A stretch of 46,378 bases of DNA from Chitinophagaceae bacterium. Its GTDB lineage: Bacteria; Bacteroidota; Bacteroidia; Chitinophagales; Chitinophagaceae. Location: positions 1-46,378 of the forward strand of contig JAIXOJ010000050.1 in assembly GCA_027486835.1 (NCBI GenBank), read 5' to 3'. Each line of letters starts with the position of its first letter. Within the stretch, counting starts at the first letter, position 1. Below, one piece after another: positions 1 to 8,336 of the stretch. The translations under genes were made by a program, and so were the position numbers. The notes below the pieces were generated by a model. That model searched no databases. It saw only the letters and a program-made list of their open reading frames with translations, and was not told where the DNA came from.

Positions 1-216
1 CAGTGAAATAAAAGGCCAGTCATATAGGTAGGGGCGAAAAATTTTTCGCCCGTACAGTGAAATAAAAGGCCAGTCATATAGGTACGGGCGAAAAATTTTT
101 CGCCCGTACAGTGAAATAAAAGGCCAATCATATAGGCAGGGGCGAAAAATTTTTCGCCCTACAGTGAAATAAAAGGCCAGTCATATAGGGAACGGGCGAA
201 AAATTTTTCGCCCGTA
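1..216. repeat. Tandem array, four 54-bp units with a perfect palindrome
   Basis: Four consecutive units start at 1, 55, 109 and 162 (lengths 54, 54, 53, 55). Each begins CAGTGAAATAAAAGGCC and carries the perfect 20-bp palindrome GGGCGAAAAATTTTTCGCCC, or a copy varying only at its outer bases. The array may continue left of the window because it starts exactly at base 1. No coding frame is credible through it. Each palindrome could form a hairpin or cruciform. Confidence 0.95.
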
Positions 217-381
217 CAGTAAAGATGTTGAAAAGAAAGAACTGCAAAATTTAGTTATTGAAAATGAATAGATGCCCTTTATGTTTGCGGCCTAATTGGT
301 AACAGCGTTGCTGATTAGCATACTACCATATTTTAAAATCGGGGTTTGTCCCATGAGAATGGAAATACTTTGTGTATCTGG

Positions 382-671
382 ACGTAATGGCTGCAACACG
401 CTGGGGGATAAGCTTCGATTTTTCTTTGGTAAATAAATTTCACTTAGTAGCTACTACAATAGAAAGCATATCAATTCATTGGCCTCACGAGGCTAGCACC
501 CTCGCTTCGGTGGGTTTTCATTATTATTTGGGATAGGCAAATCCAACCATGAACTGGTTCCCCTTCCGTTCCTTAATGGTAGCAATAGAAAGACATAAAG
601 TAAGTAGCCCATCCCATGAGTTTGTCGTACATGATATGATTGAACGTACTGGCTGCAACACGCTGGGGGAT
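382..671 (+). repeat. Direct repeat pair, 28 bp with one mismatch
   Basis: Positions 382-409 and 644-671 are the same 28-bp sequence apart from one base (A/C at the sixth position) and share GGCTGCAACACGCTGGGGG. They lie 262 bp apart in the non-coding stretch before the first gene. The rest of 217-727 shows a short hairpin at 482-493 and nothing coding that I can support. Confidence 0.85.
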
Positions 672-727
672 GGGTAACTGCTTTTGCAGTTACCTCCATT
701 TCCACCCTAACCACTTACTTTCGCCCC

Positions 728-1072
728 ATGCTAACATCGGAAGAAGAAAAATTTATGGCTTATTGGGCAGCCAACCGCAACACGCAGCGTAAAGATTTCA
801 AGCAGTTTATCAAAGGGTTTTCTAAGGGCTTAATAATAGTGGTGGCCATCGGGGTTTGTTTGTTGTCGGGCTGGTACACCCGTGCCAGCATGGTGGCCAA
901 TAGTAAACTAAGTGGTATTATTTTGTTTTTGGCCTTGCTGGGTATTGCCGTGTTTATGGCCTGGCTGTACCAAAACTATCAATGGGAAACCAACGAACAA
1001 CAATACCTAGAGTTGCAAGCCAAGCAACAACACCAGCCACCATCTGCTAGCACTGTAAAAACTGGTGAGTAA
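728..1072 (+). CDS. Small two-TM membrane protein, function unknown
   Basis: A 114-residue protein I cannot assign to a named family. Residues about 33-51 and 61-81 are hydrophobic and should form two transmembrane helices. The N-terminus is charged (acidic then basic), and the C-terminus is rich in Glu, Gln, Pro and Ser and probably cytoplasmic. A TACTTTCG box at 716-723, one base off the Bacteroidota -7 consensus TAnnTTTG, ends 4 nt before this ATG and supports the start. Upstream is only repeat DNA. It could be a single transcript with the next small gene 172 bp downstream, but no evidence ties their functions. Confidence 0.65.
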   Translation: MLTSEEEKFMAYWAANRNTQRKDFKQFIKGFSKGLIIVVAIGVCLLSGWYTRASMVANSKLSGIILFLALLGIAVFMAWLYQNYQWETNEQQYLELQAKQQHQPPSASTVKTGE

Positions 1073-1244
1073 AAGTTGTGCGCATTTTCATTGCGTCCAA
1101 ATTCTATCCCCCTTGAAAGGCGGTGACAATATTTCCACTACCTACAGCCCAAAGCCATTCTGCAAAACGAAAAAGGTATTTATTTGCTGTTATTCATCAG
1201 GCGTACAAAATCAAGTACCGCTACAGCACAAAAAGTAGGGAATT

Positions 1245-1520
1245 ATGCAACGTTCGTTTTTCTTCCATTGGTATTACCGCATCCTAAAGGGTGCTGCTTT
1301 TATCATCACCATTAAAAATGGGCGTATCGTGGATGTGTGGGGCAGTGTAAAACCCGGTTTGGTCAATGCTTGCTCGGATGTGGTGGCGCAGAGCCAATTG
1401 CAAGAAGGAATGGTTTATGGCGTGTTTCAACAAAGTAGCAAGCCCAGTTTGCAGGGTTCTTCCTCCATCCCCGCTCCCACCCTACAGCAGTTCCGCAATG
1501 TTTGCGCCATTTACGGCTAA
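1245..1520 (+). CDS. DUF3634-like small protein
   Basis: A 91-residue protein with a hydrophobic N-terminal segment followed by a compact domain. The pattern of a Gly-containing turn (KNGRIVDVWGSVKPG), a conserved Cys in the next helix, a basic or aromatic strand, and a C-terminal LQQFRNVCAIYG resembles the DUF3634 family known from gamma-proteobacteria, whose members read qGkI..v.G.lP and end in RNv. This is recognition by pattern, not by alignment. A TAG lies three codons upstream of the ATG, so the start cannot move far 5'. The N-terminus (SFFFHWYYRILKGAAFI) may be a membrane anchor. Function unknown. Confidence 0.5.
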   Translation: MQRSFFFHWYYRILKGAAFIITIKNGRIVDVWGSVKPGLVNACSDVVAQSQLQEGMVYGVFQQSSKPSLQGSSSIPAPTLQQFRNVCAIYG

Positions 1521-1654
1521 CTCCCTCCAACACCAAAGGTTGCCCCACCTTGCGGCAGACAACCTTTGGTAATCATGTAGCTATCGGTATCACACAGTTA
1601 TCAGTTGATACCAATTCAATAGGATGCTAATTAAAAGCGGGCTACCATCTTAAT

Positions 1655-2758
1655 TTATACATTAAAGCGGAAGTGCATCACGTCCCCATCCTTTACAATA
1701 TATTCTTTGCCCTCAATGCGTAGCTTACCATTATCTCGGCAAGCGGCTTCGCTTTCATATTTCACAAAGTCGTCGTAAGCAATTACTTCTGCTTTGATAA
1801 ACCCTTTCTCAAAATCGGTGTGAATCACACTAGCGGCCTGAGGGGCTTTCCAACCTTTGTGGATAGTCCAAGCCCTTACTTCCTGCACCCCTGCGGTGAA
1901 ATAAGTTTCCAAACCCAACAAATCATACGCAGAGCGAATCAAGCGGTTCAAGGCAGGTTGGGTCATTTTGTATTCCTCCATAAACATTAGCTTATCGTCT
2001 TCACTTTCCAATTCGGCAATTTGGGCTTCAATGCTGTTGTTCATCACGATTACCTCAGCACCTTCAGCCTTCACCGCCGCTTTCAGCATTTCGGAATATT
2101 TGTTGCCTGTGTGCATACTAGCTTCGTCCACATTAGCCACATACAATACTGGTTTGTCAGTCAATAAAAACAAATCGGCTACGGCCAATTTTTCTTCTTT
2201 ACTCAAACCTAGGGTATGGATGTTTTTTCCTTTTAGCAGGCATTCTTTGCAATTGACCAAGATGTCAAACTCGGCTTTTGCCTTGGGGTCGTTACCCACC
2301 CGAGCCATTTTTTCTACCTTTTGCAATTTCTTTTCCACGCTATCGAGGTCTTTTAATTGCAACTCGGTATCAATAATTTCTTTATCGCTCACAGGGTTAA
2401 TGGCTCCCTCCTCGCGTAATACATTCTCGTCCTCAAAACAACGGATTACATGGATAATCGCATCCACTTCACGGATATTCCCCAAAAACTTATTGCCTAA
2501 TCCTTCGCCCTTGCTGGCCCCTTTTACCAATCCGGCAATGTCCACAATCTCCAATTGAGTGGGTACAATACGATTGGGCTTTACCAATTCGGCCAGCTTA
2601 TTCAATCGGGTATCTGGCACGTCCACCAAGCCTACATTGGGTTCAATGGTGCAGAAGCGGTAATTACTCGCTTGGGCTTTAGCACTGTTACTTACTGCAT
2701 TAAACAAGGTTGATTTACCTACGTTGGGCAAACCCACAATTCCTGCTTGCAAACTCAT
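1655..2758 (-). CDS. ychF: Redox-regulated ATPase/GTPase YchF (Obg family)
   Basis: A 367-residue member of the YchF/OLA1 subfamily, of the usual length (about 363). The Walker A motif is at residues 9-17 (GLPNVGKST), the switch DIAG at 73-76, and the NKxD position reads NVDE at 209-212, the change that makes YchF prefer ATP to GTP. A coiled-coil insertion spans roughly 130-165, and a TGS domain closes the protein, ending MHFRFNV. YchF proteins bind ribosomes and have been tied to translation and stress responses. It lies downstream of secDF on the same strand, separated by a terminator-like hairpin, so it is probably transcribed on its own. Confidence 0.97.
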   Translation of the reverse strand: MSLQAGIVGLPNVGKSTLFNAVSNSAKAQASNYRFCTIEPNVGLVDVPDTRLNKLAELVKPNRIVPTQLEIVDIAGLVKGASKGEGLGNKFLGNIREVDAIIHVIRCFEDENVLREEGAINPVSDKEIIDTELQLKDLDSVEKKLQKVEKMARVGNDPKAKAEFDILVNCKECLLKGKNIHTLGLSKEEKLAVADLFLLTDKPVLYVANVDEASMHTGNKYSEMLKAAVKAEGAEVIVMNNSIEAQIAELESEDDKLMFMEEYKMTQPALNRLIRSAYDLLGLETYFTAGVQEVRAWTIHKGWKAPQAASVIHTDFEKGFIKAEVIAYDDFVKYESEAACRDNGKLRIEGKEYIVKDGDVMHFRFNV

Positions 2759-2916
2759 GATTTCTTAATTTTTAAAAAACGAACTAGATGGAAAAATAAA
2801 GAGGGGTACTGCTTTTGTAGTGAAGCTTAACCCTTGAAGTGGGTACTTATTCAGTAAAAAAAGTTCCAATTACTGCGGAGAAAAAGCATTTGAAAAGACA
2901 CCCACTTGCTGTAATA

Positions 2917-2946
2917 GAAAGCCCCGCAAACTCTTGCAGGGCTTTC
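2917..2946 (-). terminator. Rho-independent terminator after secDF
   Basis: A 12-bp stem (GAAAGCCCCGCA pairing with TGCAGGGCTTTC, one G-T pair) closes a six-base loop. It lies 28 bp past the secDF stop codon. The T-run is short on the minus strand, so efficiency is uncertain. Confidence 0.7.
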
Positions 2947-2974
2947 TTAATTATATACTATTCATTATACTGAC

Positions 2975-5900
2975 TTACAGTTTTTCTAATGCTAAGGCTT
3001 CTTCCACAGCATCTGGTTGTTTTACCACCAATGGTTTACCCAATGGTCTGTCTTTAGCAAAGTCAACCAAGATAGGTGCTGCCACGAAAATAGAAGAGTA
3101 AGTACCAGTGAACACACCCACCAACATAGCGAAGGCAAAACCTCTAGTTACTTCACCACCAAAGATGAACAAAATCAAGATGGTTAAAAACACCGTTAAT
3201 GAAGTCATTACAGTACGACTCAAGGTTTGGTTAATCGCTTTATTGATGATGGTGGCATTGCTTTCACCTTCCATCAAGCGGCTATCTTCCCTAATTCTAT
3301 CATACACAATCACGGTATCGTTCATAGAGAAACCTATAACAGTCAATATCGCTGCGATAAAATGTTGGTCAATTTCCAATGGGAATGGAACAATTTTTCT
3401 TGCGAAGCTGAACACGATAAGGGTAACAAAAACGTCGTGTAACAAAGAGAAGATGGTACCTAAGCTATATCTCCAATCACGGAAACGGATGAAGATGTAC
3501 AAACAAATAGCAATCATGGCAAAAATGGTAGCCTTGGTAGCCCCCCATTTCAATTCATCAGAAATGGTTGGTTGTACTGTTTGAGAACTTTGTTTGTATT
3601 TGGTATCAAACTCTAAGTAGGTTAAGTTAGCTGGTAAATAGCTTTTTAAGCCTTCAAACAATTTAGATTCCACCTCTTTATCAATACTGTTGTCTTTATC
3701 ATTCTCCGTGATTTTGTAAGAAGTAGTGATGTTCAATTGGTTAGCAGAACCAACGGTTTTAATAACTGGAGCTTCATTGAAAGCTTTGGTTAAATCAGCG
3801 CGGATCGCTTCTGCACTCACTGGCTTGTCAAACTTAATGGTATAGCTACGACCTCCTTCAAACTCCACTCCTTTGTCGAAACCATTGAAGTAAGAAGCAA
3901 TACCCAACAGCAATACCACACCAGAGATTACGTAAGTTATTTTTCTGTACTCGATAAACTTGTAAGAAGCGTGTTTGAATATTTTTCTAGAAATGCCCGT
4001 GAAATAATCAAAGTGACGGTTTTTGTTCATGTAGATATCGGTTACCAATCTAGACACCAAGATACCGCAGAACAAAGACAATAAAATACCGATCATTTGG
4101 GTAGTAGCGAAGCCCAAAACAGGGCCTAAACCAAAGTAAGACAAGATACCAGCAGTTAAGAAAGTAGTAACGTGGGCATCCAACACCGGAGCTAATGAAC
4201 GACGGTAACCTTCGTTTACAGCATTCTGGTAAGAACTACCTTTTGTCAATTCTTCTTTAATACGCTCGAAGATGATTACGTTCGTATCCACCGCCATACC
4301 AATGGTTAATACCAAACCGGCAATACCAGCAGCAGTTAACGTAAAGTTTAAGGCACTTAAAATACCGATAGTAAACAATAAGTTCAGAATCAATGCAATA
4401 TTAGCAACCCAACCACCTGTGTTGTAGTACAATAACATTAACCCGAAAATAACAATAAAGGAAATCAAGAAAGACATGGCACCACCAGCTACAGCTGCTT
4501 TACCCAATGTTGGCCCAATTACTTGTTCTTGTACAATTTTAGCAGGAGCGGTTAATTTACCACTGGTTAAAATTTCAGAAAGATCTTGTGCTTCTTTTGG
4601 AGAGTAGTTACCACTGATTTGAGAACTACCAGTAGTGATGGCATCATTTACAGTAGGAGCAGAATAAACGATATTGTCTAATACAATAGCAATAGGCTTA
4701 TCAATATTTCTACCAGTCATTTTAGCCCAAATGTTAGAACCAATTTTGTCCATATTCATTTTTATGGCCACTTTTCCACGCTCATCGAAATCTTGTCTTG
4801 CGTCAGTAACGTGCTCACCCTCTAGTTCTGCTTGACCATTGTCTAAGGTCTTGATAGCGTATAACTGTAGAATATTTTTTGCCGAAGGATCATCAAAATC
4901 AACCTTACCATATACGAATGATAAGTTAGCTGGAAATTTAGATTTAACTACATCTAAACGTAGATAACTATTAAATGCACCCGTATCCACATTTCTTATG
5001 TATGCCAAAGCAGCAGGGAAAATAGTTTTTCCAGTTTTAGATTGGTAGGGTTGAATGCCTTGCAAGAATTTAGTGAAGGCATTTTTGTTTTGTTTGTTCT
5101 TAGAAGTATCTACAGCGGCGGTTTTGTTGGTAGAATCGCCAGCTTTTTTGGTCGTATCGGTTGAAGTAGTAGCAACTACTCCATTCAAATAATCTTCCAC
5201 AGCCTTGTCAGCATTTTTAATGCCTTCGCCAATTTCGTTGATGTTGTACACTTCAAAAAACTGAAGGTTAGCAGTAGATTGTAAATAACGACGTACACGC
5301 TCAGGATCGTTAGCACCAGCTAATTCAATACTAATAATACCCTTGTTTGGATCTTTATTAATATTAGGAGAAGCCACGCCAAAACGGTCAATACGAGTAC
5401 GAAGAATACGGTAGGTATTGTTGAATGCAGCAATTGATTCTTCCTTTAGATAGTTGATTACAGTTGCATCATCTGCATCAAACTTAATTTTTCCATTACT
5501 TTTTGCAGTAAAGAAAGGAGCAAGTTTAGCTCCGGCATTAGCAGCCTTAAACTCATCAGCAAAAAGGGTAATTAAATCTGCTTTGCTATTGGCTTTTTTG
5601 GCCACGGCAGCATCTAAAGCCTTATTAAAAGCGGCATCTTTTGAGTAATTAGCTAAAGACTTAACCAACGCATCCAAGCCAACTTCCATAGTAACACTAA
5701 TACCACCTTGTAAATCAAGCCCCAACAACAATTCTTTGTCTTTTGCATTGCGGTAGGTAGTTAATCCAAAGCCAATTTTCTCTTCCTTCGTGCTGTCCAA
5801 CAATCTTTGAAGCCTGCTTCTTTTAAATTCCTTTAAGGAATCAGCATATAAAACCTGCAAGTCTTTACTATTTGGATACTTCGATTCGGGCGAGGGATAA

Positions 5901-6037
5901 TAAGCAGAAAGCCATTTATCAGCCTTTTCCTCCATGCTTTTTTCATGATTGCGGACAATCCATGTAAATGATAATTGGTAAACACAGATGAGGATAAGGG
6001 CGATGGCAAAGAACCGTACTAAACCTTTCAGTTGCAT
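2975..6037 (-). CDS. secDF: Protein translocase SecDF fusion
   Basis: A 1020-residue fusion of SecD and SecF, the form typical of Bacteroidota. It is an inner-membrane accessory of the Sec translocon that uses the proton gradient to pull exported proteins out. Order: one N-terminal TM helix (about 6-28), the SecD signature LGLDLQGG at 105-112, a large periplasmic region, five closely spaced TM helices of the SecD half, then the SecF half with GVEFEGG and another set of TM helices near the C-terminus. A Thr/Lys/Asp/Ser-rich low-complexity stretch near residues 285-325 sits inside the periplasmic domain. The start is the ATG directly before MQLKGLVRFF. It is separated from ychF by a hairpin terminator. 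Confidence 0.97.
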   Translation of the reverse strand: MQLKGLVRFFAIALILICVYQLSFTWIVRNHEKSMEEKADKWLSAYYPSPESKYPNSKDLQVLYADSLKEFKRSRLQRLLDSTKEEKIGFGLTTYRNAKDKELLLGLDLQGGISVTMEVGLDALVKSLANYSKDAAFNKALDAAVAKKANSKADLITLFADEFKAANAGAKLAPFFTAKSNGKIKFDADDATVINYLKEESIAAFNNTYRILRTRIDRFGVASPNINKDPNKGIISIELAGANDPERVRRYLQSTANLQFFEVYNINEIGEGIKNADKAVEDYLNGVVATTSTDTTKKAGDSTNKTAAVDTSKNKQNKNAFTKFLQGIQPYQSKTGKTIFPAALAYIRNVDTGAFNSYLRLDVVKSKFPANLSFVYGKVDFDDPSAKNILQLYAIKTLDNGQAELEGEHVTDARQDFDERGKVAIKMNMDKIGSNIWAKMTGRNIDKPIAIVLDNIVYSAPTVNDAITTGSSQISGNYSPKEAQDLSEILTSGKLTAPAKIVQEQVIGPTLGKAAVAGGAMSFLISFIVIFGLMLLYYNTGGWVANIALILNLLFTIGILSALNFTLTAAGIAGLVLTIGMAVDTNVIIFERIKEELTKGSSYQNAVNEGYRRSLAPVLDAHVTTFLTAGILSYFGLGPVLGFATTQMIGILLSLFCGILVSRLVTDIYMNKNRHFDYFTGISRKIFKHASYKFIEYRKITYVISGVVLLLGIASYFNGFDKGVEFEGGRSYTIKFDKPVSAEAIRADLTKAFNEAPVIKTVGSANQLNITTSYKITENDKDNSIDKEVESKLFEGLKSYLPANLTYLEFDTKYKQSSQTVQPTISDELKWGATKATIFAMIAICLYIFIRFRDWRYSLGTIFSLLHDVFVTLIVFSFARKIVPFPLEIDQHFIAAILTVIGFSMNDTVIVYDRIREDSRLMEGESNATIINKAINQTLSRTVMTSLTVFLTILILFIFGGEVTRGFAFAMLVGVFTGTYSSIFVAAPILVDFAKDRPLGKPLVVKQPDAVEEALALEKL

Positions 6038-6428
6038 ATAAGCGACAATTTATTTTTTTTTAAAGTGGGCAAAGATAGGGGAATGAGTACTAAAAAAGTA
6101 TTAGAGAAAATTAGCCATATTACAAGCTATGTAGATTAGTTAAGGCTGTTTTTTTAATTTCTTTAGCCATTTGACTAACTTTTGGACTGCTTTGCTTTTT
6201 TAAAAATCAGCTATAAATGAAGGAAATAGAAGTACTTTTTTTAAAAACCCCTTGCTTCTTGAGCAACCAATAAATAAGCATGGTAGCTTCTTTTTTTGAA
6301 CCCTAATATTTCTCACTAAAATATATGCATACGGTACTTGTTGTAATCGTACAAACCATATAAGGTAGTCATTCTATAGCTTCCCTGCTGAAATCGATTT
6401 ACTTTGCGACTCAATAATACATTCCCAA
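6038..6428. other. Divergent intergenic region, secDF / rarA
   Basis: An AT-rich 391-bp gap between divergent genes that must hold both promoters. TTACTTTG at 6400-6407, one base off TAnnTTTG, could serve rarA with a leader of about 20 nt. No other structure was seen. Confidence 0.4.
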
Positions 6429-7706
6429 ATGCAATCACAAATACCCCTAGCAGAACGAGTTCGCCCTCAAGATATTGATGAACTAATTGGTCAAGAACAT
6501 TTAACTGGCATGGGGTCTATCCTACGTTCCGCTATAGAACAAGGCAAGCTGCCCTCCTTGTTGCTTTGGGGGCCTCCGGGTGTGGGAAAAACGACAATTG
6601 CACATATCATATCCAAGCGAATTGATGCTACTTATTTTCAATTAAGTGCCATTAGCAGTGGCGTGAAAGAGGTGCGGGAAGTAATTGAACAAGCAAAACA
6701 TTGCCAGAAAGCAGTACTTTTTATTGATGAAATACATCGGTTTAACAAAGGACAACAAGATGCATTGTTGGGGGCAGTAGAAAAAGGCATTATTACATTA
6801 ATAGGGGCTACCACAGAAAATCCATCCTTTGAGGTAAACAGTGCCTTGTTAAGTAGAACCCAAGTATTTGTATTGCGTTCCTTGCAGCCAGAAAGCTTGG
6901 TTCAGCTACTGCAACAAGCCATCAGAAAAGATGAATGGTTGCAGCAGTTCCACATCCAACTAACAGAAACCGAAGCCATGATTAACATTTCAGGTGGTGA
7001 TGCAAGGAAATTGTTGAATCTTTTTGAATTGGTGGTGCAGACTTTAGCGGGTACAGCGAATGCTGGTGACATTATTATTACCGACGAATCAGTCATGCGC
7101 ATTGCCCAGCAAAAAATTGCCTTGTACGATAAGAAAGGCGAACAGCATTATGACATCATTTCTGCTTTTATTAAAAGCATGCGTGGTAGCGACCCGAATG
7201 GTGCTGTTTATTGGTTAGCAAGAATGATAGAGGGCGGGGAAGATGTGCAATTCATTGCCCGACGCATGTTGATTTTTGCCAGCGAAGATGTGGGCAACGC
7301 TAACCCAAATGCGCTATTATTAGCCAATGCTTGTTTTGATGCGGTAAGCAAAATTGGCTATCCCGAAAGCAGGATTATTTTATCGCAATGTGCCACTTAT
7401 CTTGCTTCATCTACCAAAAGCAACGCATCCTATGAAGCTATTGGCAAAGCCCTACATGCTGTTGCACAAACGGGCGATTTACCTGTACCCTTACACATTC
7501 GCAACGCCCCCACCAAAATGATGAAAGATATGGGCTATGGAAAAGAATACCAATATTCACACCTCGGCGAAGGCAATTTCATAGAGCAGGAATACTTACC
7601 AACCCGTTTAGTTGGTACACCGTTCTACCAACCTGGCAACAACGCTCGTGAAAATGAGTTGCGCCGATTCTTACACGAAAGATGGAAAGGAAAATATGGG
7701 TATTAA
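6429..7706 (+). CDS. rarA: Replication-associated recombination protein RarA (MgsA), AAA+ ATPase
   Basis: A 425-residue AAA+ ATPase of the RarA/Mgs1/WRNIP1 family, which acts at stalled replication forks and forms tetramers. Walker A is at 47-55 (WGPPGVGKT), Walker [12 protein letters not shown] near 97-107, and the family-specific GATTENPSFEV follows. The C-terminal half carries the MgsA_C tetramerisation region (KSMRGSDPNGAVYWLARM and the stretch around GKEYQYSH). The ATG gives the usual N-terminus beginning at PLAERVRP. Its sequence resembles RuvB, found 4 kb downstream, but the motifs distinguish the two clearly. Confidence 0.96.
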   Translation: MQSQIPLAERVRPQDIDELIGQEHLTGMGSILRSAIEQGKLPSLLLWGPPGVGKTTIAHIISKRIDATYFQLSAISSGVKEVREVIEQAKHCQKAVLFIDEIHRFNKGQQDALLGAVEKGIITLIGATTENPSFEVNSALLSRTQVFVLRSLQPESLVQLLQQAIRKDEWLQQFHIQLTETEAMINISGGDARKLLNLFELVVQTLAGTANAGDIIITDESVMRIAQQKIALYDKKGEQHYDIISAFIKSMRGSDPNGAVYWLARMIEGGEDVQFIARRMLIFASEDVGNANPNALLLANACFDAVSKIGYPESRIILSQCATYLASSTKSNASYEAIGKALHAVAQTGDLPVPLHIRNAPTKMMKDMGYGKEYQYSHLGEGNFIEQEYLPTRLVGTPFYQPGNNARENELRRFLHERWKGKYGY

Positions 7707-8336
7707 GAAGTTTGTTGGGGTTAGGTTTTAAATGCACCCATCAAAAAGAGGAGCATCATTTAAATGTTAAAGGACTCCTACCCTGTTTGCGCCATTTTAA
7801 GGTTAACGTTTCTAATTATTACTCAGACATTTCCTTTGGACTCATTTAATTATTAGCGGTAAATCATTGAGACCAAGATGGTAGTTTGTATTGGTAATAG
7901 TTTGCAAAAGCAATGATTCAAACAACGAATCGTTAATCGCTAAGCATACTTTGAAACATTAACTTAAGAGATGCCTTCTAATGAAGTGGATGAAAAAATA
8001 GTTTCGATTCAATCAATTAAAATAAAGGAGCAAGACATCTTCTTTTTAAGGGGCAAACGATTCAATATTTTTCCAATTAAACGCGACTAAACATTGGGGT
8101 AATTAGCAATCTAAAACACCAATATTTCAGGTATTGCAATCGTGCGCAATTGAATATTTTACTGAAAATTATGCCTTAAAAATAGCCAAATTCCATACCA
8201 AGGAAGTTATATTCAATAAAGTTTTCCACATTTAAAGAAAACTTATTAACGTTTGAGCCGAAATAATAGCTGAACTACTACTTTTATCTCGTTAACCATT
8301 ATTGTACGTAACTCTCTTAAAACAGGCGTTTTATTT
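7707..8336. other. 630-bp intergenic region, nothing recognised
   Basis: An AT-rich spacer between rarA and the secreted-protein gene. I see no credible reading frame, tRNA, terminator or repeat in it. The promoter of the downstream gene should lie in its 3' part, but I could not place a TAnnTTTG box with confidence. Confidence 0.4.

Noticed and set aside
1-216. Possible CRISPR array
   Set aside because: The 54-bp units are joined without unique spacers and contain a perfect palindrome; no cas genes lie near.
217-271. Short open frame ending KDVEKKELQNLVIENE before a stop at 269
   Set aside because: Could be the tail of a gene cut by the array, but the frame is closed by a stop within the last repeat unit and 16 residues do not support a call.
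493-714. 73-codon frame on the minus strand
   Set aside because: Overlaps the direct repeat, has no family likeness and no promoter or start support.
1968-2558. 196-codon plus-strand frame opposite ychF
   Set aside because: Complementary shadow of a clearly coding gene.
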